64,000 nucleotides of DNA from Tethya wilhelma. Its lineage: Eukaryota; Porifera; Demospongiae; Tethyida; Tethyidae. Below are positions 1-10,688 of this stretch, piece after piece. Position 1 is the stretch's first letter, and each line of letters begins with the position of its first letter. A program made the translations under genes and the position numbers. The stretch is from assembly GCA_964030475.1 (NCBI GenBank), contig CAXIPT010000009.1:2013881-2077880 (forward strand), in the 5' to 3' direction. The notes below the pieces were generated by a model that saw only the letters and a list, made by a program, of their open reading frames with translations, did no database searches and had not been told where the DNA came from.

Positions 1-795
1 AATTAGTTTTGAGACATTTGGCACCCCATAACAGGAAGCACCAAGCGATGATTCAATAAAAACGTTCAAAGTTTATGCATACGCATGCACATGTTACATT
101 GTATGTGTAATAATTATTGGTAAGAATCGTCAATAGGCCTTTGCAAATTATGCTAGCATAATTTTGAGCAAAATAGGTAAGCATTAGAATCAGATAATTA
201 TGCTGGCATAATAGGTGAATTCCTAGCATGATTTGAGCAACTTTTAATATGAATTATGAAAGTTGAACACTTTCATACTATCTATTGTAGGTTTGAATAT
301 CTACAATGGGTTAAGGTTTAACCTATCTGCGTTTATCTAAATAAATCATCTTATATTATTGCAATTGCTTAACAATGGCATCTTATCCTAACGGTAGTTG
401 GGTCAAATTGTAAATAAAATAGATCTGGATATCTTGGTAGATATTGTGCCAGTATTTTGTATGAATGCATGACAAATTATGGATTTTAACAGAAAAATGT
501 TGAGCATAATTTGTTTATAAATTATAACAACTTAAGACATTGTATACAAAGCTTAATTTTGAGAAGTATGAGTAAATGAATCACATTTCTACTGCATAAT
601 TATTTCATACGCATGTGTGATTTCCAAGCATGCATAAAAAAGAATGACTGTGATTAATTGTAAAAACAGCTGGTGTTGATGATGCGGAATAGTTAATTAG
701 TAAAAATGTAATAACTAAACACTGATTGACAGTGCATATCTGAATGTAATCTGCTGAACTCAGATGCTAATTCTTACGTTCATAATGGACAAATT
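1..795. other. AT-rich intergenic sequence
   Basis: No open frame, splice-site pair, RNA gene or inverted repeat could be supported here. The sequence is AT-rich and lies downstream of the minus-strand class C receptor gene, so it probably includes that gene's 3' untranslated region. Confidence 0.5.
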
Positions 796-3156
796 CTACA
801 TTAAGTGCTTTTGTGATTCCACCGACACCTTTCTTTGGGCATGATTTGACATGCCAAAGAGTTTATTGCCAGTAAGGCTTGCTGGGCTCCAACTAGGCTC
901 TTTCTTGAACCTTTCACGCATGAGCAAGGACAGAGGAGGGATAAAAATGCAGACAGTGAAGAGCAGCAGCATCAAGTTCAATGTCACACACAGCACACTG
1001 AAGTCAATGTTGGCATTGACAGCCCAATTGTTTAAGAAAATATACAGTAACAATCCCAATACAAACACGATAAAGAGGAGATAGCCTAACACACGAAGGG
1101 AGGAAGTTGTATAGCTCTGATTTTTAATCTTCCTAGTCAAGATGGCGAGGGTAAATAGTACGCCTAGAGTGGCTACCTTGAACGAAAACACTATCCCAAA
1201 CCAAACAAACATGTATCTACAACGACAGTTCAATCGCAGCCTGATGAAGTTAGCCGATCCCACTCTTAATGTGCTCTCTGATTCAACTATCCTGTAGGGA
1301 TCCACTATTGTCCAGGTAATGGCTATGGCAAGGTCTATTGCTAGTAGTATGCACACAAAACTGATGAGTACTGGGTTTGAAATAAATCGACCAGGGTTTA
1401 GATAGTGTGCGAAGATTCGATAAAGTCGCCATGTTCGAGCCACAATGGGAGCAAATTGAAGTGTAAAACTGAAAGGCAATAGCCAAGACCAGGTTGCTGT
1501 ACACATGTTTCCTTTGGCAGTGTAGTTTATAGTCGGGTGTTCGGTAACTCCCAGAAGAATGATAGCAATTCCCATTAGATATGCACCAATGAATGCAATG
1601 TGATTTAATTTGGGGCTTGAAGCTTTGATGTAGCTTTCTTTACGATGTATAATTGTTGCAATGTGTAGGATGAGGATCACAAGTATCTGGATTGAAGCTA
1701 TTATTGAATGGAGTGCAGCTACTCCTGGGTGAGCAGGAGAGTTTTGGACTTCAAATTCATCTTTGATAAACTCAAAATTTTGTCTCAGTGTCACAAGCTG
1801 TCCAGCATTATTGTAAGCTGTAAAGCAGTCCTCATAGTTTATGATCTGCAGTAGGTCAATTTGACGTTCTATGAACCCTGTATCTCGGCTGTATTTGACT
1901 TGTCCAGATACTCCCATCACATTAACATTGTACAGCTCTTCCGCTATCAGTCTTGTGGTGTTCTCATCATTGTATTGATAGTCAGAGAGACTCACATTGT
2001 ACTTTTGAGTGACATTGTGTAGAGCAATGGCCAGAGCCCAGAGAGAATCGTAAAAGTAACCAGCCCAAACTGTTGTGGATAGATTTCTAAATGAATTTTC
2101 CTTCACACTGTTGTAAGAATCAATCTCCTGTTGATACAGATTGTAAAATTCATAAGTGTATTTTAAGCTTGCTACTGACTCTATCTCCTGAGTTGAGTTA
2201 AGTTGATAATTCATGAAGAAACTGTTGTTTAAAGCTGCCTCGTACTCTTTGTGTGAACAGTTGTACTGTGTTCCATCATATAAGAATGTCAAATTCTCTG
2301 CTCTAGCTATAAACTCACTCAGTGTTACCTCAGAAGCAACCACCCACTGGTAGGCAGGGTATATCATGCCCCTCTGATAAGCCAGACACATTATTTGTCT
2401 CAAGTGATCTAGTGGCACCATTACAAATATGATTCGTGCTCTGCTTTGCTTCACCCCTGGATCGGTAGTGAGAGGAATATAGGTGTCGAGTTGAACACGA
2501 GAGGAGAAGATGATGTGTACAGAATCTTGAGACGAATTGAATTCCTTTATCACTGATTTGGATATTTCTTCCTTTAAAGAGGAGTAGAAAAGTCTGGAGT
2601 GGAAGAGGATAGCTATCTTACGCCAGTTGGCTTTTCTCATCAGAGCCACTGCTAGTTCACCAAAACTCTTAACAGAACCAAGAGATCCAAAATAATAAGG
2701 ATAGAGAGTTCGATTTTCAAAGACTGAGGCACCAGCTCCATGGATTGTCACCAAATTGAAATCAGGTCTGTTTACAATTGAACACAGCCCATAAGTGGAA
2801 CGAGAACACCCTGGACCAATGACACCAACAAATCTTTTTCTCTTTGTGCGAAGAAGATTAGCAACAGCTTCTGTAAAGTTGGCCACTGTGATATCAATGT
2901 AGTCACAGCCTCCATTTATGTGCACCAGCTCCAGGTTGTGGTTTGGTAGCAAGTCAGTTTTATTGTTTATCTGTCTTGCTGCAAGGTCTAATGCTGGTAT
3001 GATGTTTATCCCATCTGTCCAAGTGGGAAGCTGACCAGCAAAGTTGGGCACAGGATAGGGAAGCTGTGACAGCACATACAGAGTCTCCTTATCACTAACA
3101 TTGTTGGCTGCTACTAACTGGTACAATATTGCAGCAATACAGACTAAGACATACAT
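796..3156 (-). CDS. GABA-B-like class C G-protein-coupled receptor (1 of 3)
   Basis: Single-exon frame of 786 residues. It has an N-terminal signal peptide (MYVLVCIAAILYQLVAA), a long extracellular Venus-flytrap (ANF receptor-type) domain at about residues 30-440 with many N-glycosylation sites, then seven membrane segments from about residue 478 to 750. No cysteine-rich domain separates the two parts, as in GABA-B receptors and unlike mGlu or calcium-sensing receptors. GABA-B-type signatures are KASSPKLN after TM1, RTWRLYRIF at the TM3 end, and the TM4 stretch ending ITWTIVDPYR. The likely role is a plasma-membrane receptor for a small amino-acid-like ligand coupled to G proteins; the ligand cannot be read from sequence. 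It is a paralogue of the two plus-strand receptors at 8-13 kb but keeps more GABA-B-like features. The first Met directly starts the signal peptide, which supports this start. Confidence 0.88.
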   Translation of the reverse strand: MYVLVCIAAILYQLVAANNVSDKETLYVLSQLPYPVPNFAGQLPTWTDGINIIPALDLAARQINNKTDLLPNHNLELVHINGGCDYIDITVANFTEAVANLLRTKRKRFVGVIGPGCSRSTYGLCSIVNRPDFNLVTIHGAGASVFENRTLYPYYFGSLGSVKSFGELAVALMRKANWRKIAILFHSRLFYSSLKEEISKSVIKEFNSSQDSVHIIFSSRVQLDTYIPLTTDPGVKQSRARIIFVMVPLDHLRQIMCLAYQRGMIYPAYQWVVASEVTLSEFIARAENLTFLYDGTQYNCSHKEYEAALNNSFFMNYQLNSTQEIESVASLKYTYEFYNLYQQEIDSYNSVKENSFRNLSTTVWAGYFYDSLWALAIALHNVTQKYNVSLSDYQYNDENTTRLIAEELYNVNVMGVSGQVKYSRDTGFIERQIDLLQIINYEDCFTAYNNAGQLVTLRQNFEFIKDEFEVQNSPAHPGVAALHSIIASIQILVILILHIATIIHRKESYIKASSPKLNHIAFIGAYLMGIAIILLGVTEHPTINYTAKGNMCTATWSWLLPFSFTLQFAPIVARTWRLYRIFAHYLNPGRFISNPVLISFVCILLAIDLAIAITWTIVDPYRIVESESTLRVGSANFIRLRLNCRCRYMFVWFGIVFSFKVATLGVLFTLAILTRKIKNQSYTTSSLRVLGYLLFIVFVLGLLLYIFLNNWAVNANIDFSVLCVTLNLMLLLFTVCIFIPPLSLLMRERFKKEPSWSPASLTGNKLFGMSNHAQRKVSVESQKHLM

Positions 3157-3347
3157 GTCTACATTAGACTGAAATCAATGAGTCACGCCGTCTTGAGCTC
3201 GGTGATCAAATGTTTATTTAAGCATTGTGTGAGGTATTATTTCACTTTGCCCTTTTCGTCTAATTGTCAAGCTTGCGAGCCACTCCCAGAGCTACTCCCA
3301 CAGGTATCGTAATGCGCATGCGTACACACTTGGTTAGGGTCGTCGTG

Positions 3348-4099
3348 TAAACATAGATAATAGAGTGGGAGTAGGGATTAGAAACGCTGCGCTCGTGTGT
3401 TAATGAAACCGTGCCACGGTCACATGACTCTTTCGTGACGTCACTCGCGCGCTAGCGCGCCCTCGTGCTGTATGGTCTGACTGTACTAACATCTCAGCTA
3501 GCTAGGTCAAAATTCTTAACTCACCGTCCAAGCATGAGTTTTCTCCCTCCCAATCTGTGTACTATTGCACAATATGGAGTTTAATATAGCTAAACTCAAG
3601 CTACTTACTAAGTTTAGAAGTATTCTTTGAGTACAAAAACTACACAAAATTTTTTGCCCAATGTCCAACTATTGATAGGCATTCAGTAATGTACTGCAAA
3701 ATTTACCTGTCCATTTGCATTGGTTGGATTGTTACAAATGCAGTGAAGTAGTTTATTGCTACTACTTTGGTTGTATTATGAAGAAAAAACTACACAATTC
3801 ATTCATTAGACTTTCTTCATATTTTATAGTAGTAAATACTTAAGTTTTAGTTTTATTGACAACTTAGATCGCTTCCAGGTCAACTTGACACTGCTAACTG
3901 TTACTGGTCGAGCTTGCGTAGTTACCGTTCACAAGTTTCGCCACGGCTTTGGCTCAGTGCTTGAAGCAGTGCTAACGATCTTTTCCATATGTTTTCTTTG
4001 CAATGACGTGACGTCATCGTGTCGCGGATTCAGTCTGACGTAATAATTGAATGATACACGCGTTTCTAATCCCTACTCCCACTCTATTATCTATGGTTA
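3348..4099. mobile_element. TIR transposon-like element (non-autonomous)
   Basis: A perfect 36-base inverted repeat joins 3352-3387 with 4060-4095. The arms start CATAGATAATAGAGTGGGAG and end ATTAGAAACGC. With one mismatch the match extends outward to TA at both ends (3348-3349 and 4098-4099), consistent with a TA target-site duplication. The 0.7 kb interior has no coding capacity. It holds CpG-rich subterminal stretches, including GTGACGTCAC-type palindromes, on both sides. This looks like a mariner/Tc1- or pogo-type MITE, but the superfamily is inferred only from the TA. Confidence 0.7.
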
Positions 4100-4322
4100 T
4101 AGCCACACGTAGGGAACTGGTGGGGAACTGGTAGCCCTGGGAAGTGTAGCAGTTTCCTGGGTAATAGCGGGCATATTATATTAATTTTCAGTATCAGATG
4201 ACTACAACACTACATGTCCTAAAACTGTTATGATATAATACAAGTTGATTGTCCTTCCCTTCCTGGTCGCTCTCCTTGCCTCTCTTGTTCATTGTGTGTG
4301 TGCCTTTCTCTTCTCCTTGCAG

Positions 4323-4388
4323 TGAAACTCTTTGAGGTGATAGAGACAGAGAAGACACTCTATCTGGTCATGGAGTATGCCAGTGGAG
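4323..4388 (+). pseudogene. Orphan exon of a MARK/PAR-1-type protein kinase
   Basis: A 66-base segment flanked by a good acceptor (TTCTCCTTGCAG) and donor (GTATGT) encodes [20 protein letters not shown] followed by Gly. This is the hinge-proximal part of the kinase N-lobe of MARK (microtubule affinity-regulating) kinases and reads essentially identical to vertebrate MARKs. No other MARK exon was found on either side. It sits between a TIR element and the first visible NTHL1 exon. It may be a duplicated or retained exon, part of a gene split by assembly errors (an N gap lies 290 bases downstream), or a real exon of a gene whose remainder is misplaced. Confidence 0.6.
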
Positions 4389-4644
4389 GTATGTAGTGCA
4401 AGTGTATGTGTGTGTGTGTGTTTTGTTTTGGGAGTTTTTGTGTGTCATTAGTTGAGAGTGAGGTAGCTGTCAGCCAGCTAGTGAGCTGGGTGAGTTGACT
4501 GACTACATGTACATGTGTAGGTTTGAATGTAGGGGGCTTTTAGTTCTTTGAATGTGTGTAGGAGTTGTTGTACGCATCTTGGTTCACATAAGCTACGTCA
4601 GAGAACTAGTCTCTTTGGTTTTTAGGTATCATGTTATGAGTAGC

Positions 4645-4645
<1 letters not shown>

Positions 4646-4676
<31 letters not shown>

Positions 4677-4733
4677 NNNNNNNNNNNNNNNNNNNNNNNN
4701 NNNNNTGTGTGTGTGTGTGTGTGTGTGTGTGTG
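4646..4733. repeat. (TG)n microsatellite with a 29-base N gap
   Basis: A TG dinucleotide run is interrupted by unknown bases at 4677-4705. The gap lies just upstream of the first recognised NTHL1 exon, so the gene's 5' part may be affected by incomplete assembly. Confidence 0.9.
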
Positions 4734-4747
4734 TTGGTTTGATATAG

Positions 4748-4956
4748 GTGTTGCTATTGTGAAGGAGGAGCCTCTGGAAGTGGGTGGAGTTAGGAAAAAG
4801 GTTCGTATAAATGGCGAAGACTTTGTGCACTGGAATCCTCCGATGTGGAAGGAACAGTATGAGAATATTCGAAAGATGAGAGAAGATAGAACGGCACCTG
4901 TAGACACCAACGGCTGCTTCATGCTAGCACAGAAGGATGTGCTGCCGAAGGTAGGA

Positions 4957-5026
<70 letters not shown>

Positions 5027-6961
5027 GTAGGTGCTTTGGTAAAGGTTGTTAAACTTACAAACATTAAAATCATTGAATATGAATTCAGCATTTGGCAGGA
5101 TGTAGGACATCCTGGTTGCCATGGTGATTAGATGGTGGTTGTGTTGTGACTTGTACCCATAGTGAAACTCTATCCAATTCTTGTTTAATGTCAACAGTGA
5201 GAGTTAATCCCCCACCATATGTGAAACCATATATTGAAACATGTTTATAGACAATTGTGGACACATCCTAGGCTTAGATACATGGCCACACACACACACG
5301 GCAGGTACGTCGCTACCAACTCCTGGTCTCTCTGTTACTCTCCAGTCAAACCAAGGACCAGGTTACTGGAGAAGCCATGAGAAAACTCACAAAATATGGC
5401 CTGACCGTTGAAAACATTCTTAAGACTCCTCAGGAGGAGATAGCCAAGATGATCTACGGTGTTGGGTTCTGGAAGGTACTTGATCTTTTTAAATTCTTGT
5501 TTTTTTTTGTTGTTTTAATGCTTTTCTTTGCAGTGAGATATTGTTGATAGATGGGTAAAAGTATGTGTGTTTGTTTCTTTATTGGTTTATTGATAAGGCA
5601 TATTTGTGGTCTGAAGAACCATTAAAATTGTATTGATTTTTATTTGTTGTGACATTTCAGAAAACTTTCAAGTTTAATGCCCAGTTATTTGTTTGCCATT
5701 CTACGTGCACAAGCAACCTGTACTCCCTCTTCCATTGTCTTTTTGTTCAGAAAAAGGCAGAGTACATAAAGAAGAGCACTGAGATTATCTCCACCAAGTT
5801 CAGTGGAGACATTCCTGAAGATGTGAAAGGACTTGTGAGTTGAACAGCCTTTGAAGTGGTTGCTATGACAACATTCATAGTGTTTTGATAATATAGTGGT
5901 TTGGGGCTTTTGTTCTTGAAATTAAATTTATAGAAATGCCTACTCCTCATAACCAAATATTGTGCACCTGGTGTGTGTCTAGTTATGTTAATCTCATAAG
6001 GTTTTGTCCCATGGCATTGCTACTATGCTATCATTGTGCACACACAATGCTGCACAGATATCTCTACCGGGTATTGGTCCCAAGATGGCTCACCTCATCA
6101 TGGACTTTGCCTGGGGGAAGATCAGTGGGATCGGAGTCGATACCCACGTCCATCGTATCGTCCATCGTCTCGGGTGGACCCCTTACGAGATTACCAATGC
6201 CGAAGATTGTAGAGTCTTCTTGGAAGCTTGGTTTCCAAGGTAGGTGTATCTTGTGAGAGAGATGCCATTGTTGGTGAGGTCTTCCTAGCGACATTCCGAG
6301 AATTATTGGATAACAATTTAATAGCCGTCTCTGTATGTCAGAGAGATGCCTGTTGATCAGGTGTCCTCTTAGTGTCATTCCACAATTCAGTATCGGGTTG
6401 ATCACTTGAATCGTACGGTTGCTATAGAGTAACTGGCACAAGAAAGGCAATGTGGAGTGAAGCAATTATTTCCCACAATTGCACAAGAGTTCGTGTTAAC
6501 CATTTAGTTCTGCATGTGCAAAGCAAGCCAGTTGCCAACCAGTTGCCGCACACACTCAGGTTGTACTTGTCAAAACAGTTTTGCCGAATTCAATTGCGCA
6601 GTTTATAATCTGAACTTTGTACAGACAGTTTTATTAATTTAACTATTGATAACTAGTTATTAGGTTAATCGTGTTTCCTGTTTGGAGATTCTTTCTCTTT
6701 ACTCAATATCTCTTTCCTCCTTTCAGAGAAGAGTGGAGCGACCTTAACTTGCTCTTTGTTGGATTCGGTCAACAAACGTGTGCGCCTATAGCTCCAAAGT
6801 GCACCGCTTGTTTGAACAAAGATATCTGTCCGGCCAGTTCTACAAGACCTGAGAACGAAGGGAAGGCTTTGTACGGTAAGATCGGAGCTAAGAGGAAGAG
6901 TCCCGGGAAAAACAATGCCTCTACGAAGAGAAGAGCGGTAACGATAAAGCAAGAGCATTAG
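4748..6961 (+). CDS. NTHL1: Endonuclease III-like DNA glycosylase/AP lyase (5' exon missing)
   Basis: Exons 4748-4950, 5305-5475, 5751-5834, 6058-6239 and 6727-6961 join in frame to about 292 codons. The protein excises oxidised pyrimidines from DNA and cuts the abasic site (base excision repair). The catalytic Lys is in SSQTKDQVT, the helix-hairpin-helix is LPGIGPKMA, and the catalytic Asp is in GVDTHVHR. A complete 4Fe-4S loop with spacing C-x6-C-x2-C-x5-C lies in [18 protein letters not shown] Lys/Arg-rich tail follows the cluster and looks like a nuclear localisation signal. The first visible exon begins in phase 1, so at least one upstream exon with the start codon is missing; it may lie in the TG-repeat/N-gap region or upstream. 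All catalytic elements are present, so the gene looks functional. Confidence 0.93.
4959..5027. repeat. (TG)n(AG)n compound microsatellite in an NTHL1 intron
   Basis: TG repeats to about 5004 pass directly into AG repeats. The run starts 9 bases downstream of the donor of the first visible NTHL1 exon. Confidence 0.9.
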
Positions 6962-8083
6962 AAAATGATAAGAACGGTTATAGAGTCAGTGTACGTACTG
7001 TGTATCTTTGTATGCATTTGTTGGAGGGTTTGAAGCAAATGTTATAATATCTATCATGTTATTTCGGTGGACTATATAGGTAGTTTTAAGAAGTGAAATC
7101 ATACTTATTTATTTCGTGTTGTTGACCACTATGTCTTTAGAGTTTTCATTCAGAACTTTTTTTTTGGGTTCTCTATTCATCTCAACAGCTATAATAGCTA
7201 GCACATTCATTACTTATACAACTCATCTCAATAATGATCATTATTAGTTGCTTCTCACACTTTATTATCAATTCTATCAGGAGCACTCTCCTTTATGAAC
7301 TTATACATGTTTTCTGTATTATTATATAAACCTGGCACAGTATATTATAGGCATTTTTGCACATTCTATAAACCTTTGTTTACAATAATATGTTGCCTGA
7401 TCAGCCTTCGTAAGTGCTTGAGTGGTGCTATAACTTATTATGTAAAATCCTTGGTTGAGCACGTATAGGTGATATATTGCGGTACGTGGTTCCTCCTACT
7501 TGTATATTTTGTTAAGCGCAGGCAGTTATGGTCATTCGGTACAAGCCCAGCTTGTTGACCACTTTGTTCAGCAGGTAGCTATGGTTCCCATTGTACACTG
7601 GCAGGGTTTTTATTTGTTTCCTGGATTCCATTTCTTGGTAGATTCCACAAGGTTGTTGTTATGATTATACACCTACTGATGTGGTCTCCATTAAAGAGAT
7701 AATTGATTGTAGCCAAGTTGGTCAACAATAGTTGTGGAATTGAGGTTACCGTGGATGTAAAGTGTGACAACAGCTGTTTTTAAACTGTCACATGACATTG
7801 CACCATTATAAATACAAGAGAGGAGAGTAGTGTGTGTGTTTTGGAGTAAATAAGGCTCTTGGGAATGCAGAGGACATCGCTAGTCATTTTTCTTAGATGT
7901 GTAACGTGCCGGCATGATGCGGATGTTGCGGAAATCATTTATAATCGTATTCATCACTCTGAAAATTAATTTTTTAAATTAGAGTGTTTGTACTCAGCTG
8001 TCATGTGTACCTAGTATGTATATAAATTTGGTGTGAAGGAGTAGCTAGTCTAAAAACAGAAGAATTCGATCTGATGACTACCA
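6962..8083. other. Intergenic region between NTHL1 and a class C receptor gene
   Basis: This AT-rich stretch holds the presumed NTHL1 3' untranslated region and the upstream region of the next receptor gene. I found no convincing coding exon, RNA gene or inverted repeat in it. Confidence 0.5.
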
Positions 8084-10390
8084 ATGAAGCTACTCTATCT
8101 GCTCTGTTTGTGCGCCATTGTAGTCAGCAGCTGGGAATCTAATGCCCCCTCCACCAAACCAACCTTGTATCTCTTGTCAGTTCTACCCTATCCAGACACA
8201 CCTGGTGTGAACAGAGGCGTGGGTACCGCTGGATCATCGTTTGCTTTAGCGGCTGCGATAGCAGTAGAGGCTATCAACAACCGTACGGACATTCTTGGTG
8301 GCTACAATCTTGCTCTAATCCGCGGTGAGAGCGGCTGCGGTGTCACAACTTTGAACGTTACTTGGAAGACCTTTGTTGATGAAGTGTTTTACAGGAAAAA
8401 CGACAGACTACCTAATGGTAATGTTGTAGGCATTGTTGGCCCGACCTGCTCTGATGCAGCTTTGACCATTTCAAATCAGATTGCAAGACCAAAGGTGTCA
8501 TTGCTTGAGATTACCACAGCAAGCTCTGAAAAGTTATCAAATAGGACATCATTCTTTAACACCTTCAGCACATCTGGGTCTTCAGACGTACATGCCAATG
8601 CTTTGCTTGCATTGATGCGAATGAACTCTTGGAACAGTGTTGCAGTCGTTTATGATGCCTCACACAATGTATTCTCCACACTGTTTAGTAACTTCCGTAA
8701 TAAAGTGAAAGCTGCTAATTTCACAATGACCAGTGTTGATGCAGGCACTGAGATAGATTTGGAAGATCTAGACTTAAGGAGAACTCGAATTATCTTTCTC
8801 TTCACTGGTCCAAGCTACAGACAACAATTTCTCTGCCTGGCTGCTAACTACAGTAGGCTTAACATTATGTATGATCAATACCAGTTTATTCTGCTAACAA
8901 ACACCATCGATACGGTCATTAGTGCTAACGTGACAGTTAGGCTCAACCAGAGGACCATTTTCTGTGATGTGGAAAAGATGAAAAAAGTGGTAGAAGGTGC
9001 TATTATACTCAGACATCAGAATAGGCCACTAGACCTTGATATGGAAACACATGCAGGGATGTCGTACAACGATTTTCTTCAGAGGTACAACACACTGGCA
9101 CAAAAGGAGAATGTTTCAGGTCCCATAAATAGTGGAAGTCCTATCTATTTCGATGCAGTATGGTCTCTAGCGCTAGCTCTGAATAATACAAAAGCAAACC
9201 TTTCAGGGTATTCTTTTCGAGAAACAAACACTACCGATTCTGTACGTGAAGAATTATTAAGTCTTAGCTATAGCGGAGTGTCAGGTTGGATAAACTTTAA
9301 CCGTTCTACAGGATTTACTAACCGAAACTTAGACATTTTACAAGTTGGAAATGCTAGCATGACGTTGCTTGAATACTATAACAGTTCAAATGACTTGATT
9401 GTGAAATACAATAGGAACAGGTCAATACACTATATTAAAGGAATGTTTGACAATTACACGTACGCTTCTTTGCCAATTGGCATCACCTTGATGGTAATCA
9501 CTTTGGTCTGTGTTGTGATTCTCGTGTGTTTGCAAGTACTAAGTGTGACTCATTCAAAGTATCATTCGGTCAAAGCAACAAGCCCAAGAATCACTCACAC
9601 AGCTTACGTTGGATGCTATGTTCTCGCATTAGCCATCACATTTTACATCATTGGAAGGTCGTTTCGCGTCTCTGCTGATCAGCAGTGTCACTACATTCAT
9701 GCTTTCAACTGCCTTCTCGTGTTAGGTCAAGTACTCCTCTATGCAACACTGGTTGTTAGGATGTTTCGCATCTATCGGATATTCGTCTGCTATCTCCACC
9801 CGGGAAGATTCATTGCTGATGGCTACCTTATTTCGTTTGTCTTAGTAGTAACGTGTGCGCTAGTACCGCCTTTAATCTGCTGGGGATTCGATGTACTCCC
9901 AGAGTCGTATCACGTCCCACTTCTCAGGAACAGTGAGGTTGATGTGTGGGTGCAGTGTTTGTACAAAAGTGACAGCAGAGGGAATCGTTATCTGATCTGG
10001 CTTGTGGTGCTGCTCTCCTATAGCTGGCTATTTGCCCTGGTTGCGTGTGGATTGGGACTGTTAAGTGTCGAAAAAGTCAAACTCAAAGACTTTCAGATTT
10101 CCTCTGTCATTTGTCTGTGTGTGATGCTCCTCTTGGAGATCCCTCTACTAATAACATTCCTCGTTGTCGTTGGAGCCACTCCGTACGACCAAGACACATC
10201 GCAGACAGATTTTGATCTCATATTCATGGCTCGTGGTTTGATTCCCGTTGTAGCGCTGTGTTTATGTGTCCTTTTGTTCTTTCTCCCACCATTTTACCCT
10301 CTGATTAAGGAGAAGTGTCAAACATTTTTCACTGGAAGGAGACATGCAAATATTCACCTACGCCTTCACAGAGTTCAAACTAAGCTATGA
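8084..10390 (+). CDS. GABA-B-like class C G-protein-coupled receptor (2 of 3)
   Basis: Single-exon frame of 768 residues. It has a signal peptide (MKLLYLLCLCAIVVSS), a Venus-flytrap ectodomain at about residues 25-445 rich in N-x-S/T sites, and seven membrane segments from about 463 to 745, with no cysteine-rich spacer. Shared family features are KATSPRITH after TM1 and FRIYRIFVCYLHPGRFI at the end of TM3. The W-x2-VDP motif of TM4 seen in the minus-strand paralogue is changed to WGFDVLPE, so coupling or partner use may differ. It is followed at about 300 bases by a further receptor on the same strand, suggesting tandem duplication. The role (surface receptor for a small ligand) is inferred from the family. 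Confidence 0.87.
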   Translation: MKLLYLLCLCAIVVSSWESNAPSTKPTLYLLSVLPYPDTPGVNRGVGTAGSSFALAAAIAVEAINNRTDILGGYNLALIRGESGCGVTTLNVTWKTFVDEVFYRKNDRLPNGNVVGIVGPTCSDAALTISNQIARPKVSLLEITTASSEKLSNRTSFFNTFSTSGSSDVHANALLALMRMNSWNSVAVVYDASHNVFSTLFSNFRNKVKAANFTMTSVDAGTEIDLEDLDLRRTRIIFLFTGPSYRQQFLCLAANYSRLNIMYDQYQFILLTNTIDTVISANVTVRLNQRTIFCDVEKMKKVVEGAIILRHQNRPLDLDMETHAGMSYNDFLQRYNTLAQKENVSGPINSGSPIYFDAVWSLALALNNTKANLSGYSFRETNTTDSVREELLSLSYSGVSGWINFNRSTGFTNRNLDILQVGNASMTLLEYYNSSNDLIVKYNRNRSIHYIKGMFDNYTYASLPIGITLMVITLVCVVILVCLQVLSVTHSKYHSVKATSPRITHTAYVGCYVLALAITFYIIGRSFRVSADQQCHYIHAFNCLLVLGQVLLYATLVVRMFRIYRIFVCYLHPGRFIADGYLISFVLVVTCALVPPLICWGFDVLPESYHVPLLRNSEVDVWVQCLYKSDSRGNRYLIWLVVLLSYSWLFALVACGLGLLSVEKVKLKDFQISSVICLCVMLLLEIPLLITFLVVVGATPYDQDTSQTDFDLIFMARGLIPVVALCLCVLLFFLPPFYPLIKEKCQTFFTGRRHANIHLRLHRVQTKL

Positions 10391-10688
10391 TGTAAGACAT
10401 TCATCGTCATGGCATGGCTGTGTGTGCCAACTAACTGAGTGATCACTTCCTTACATTGTCTGTCATCTGTGTGTAGTCACCTATCAGTGGTATCATAATT
10501 TTGCCTTGTAAGAACTGTCCCTTGACAGTTGTGGGTGGGCTTATATTTATTTTTCTCGCATACTGGTATACCACTTTTGCAAAGGCGGTTTGCGCATGCG
10601 TAACGTGCAACGTGGCATGCATACATAAATATGACGTCACTAGCTAGTTCACAAATTGTACATACAGCATATCTAGCTCTGAGTAAAT

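Noticed and set aside
4552..5052. Plus-strand frame of 166 residues across TG repeats and the N gap
   Set aside because: Only the part 4748-4950 is a real NTHL1 exon with splice sites; the Cys-Val runs are translated microsatellite.
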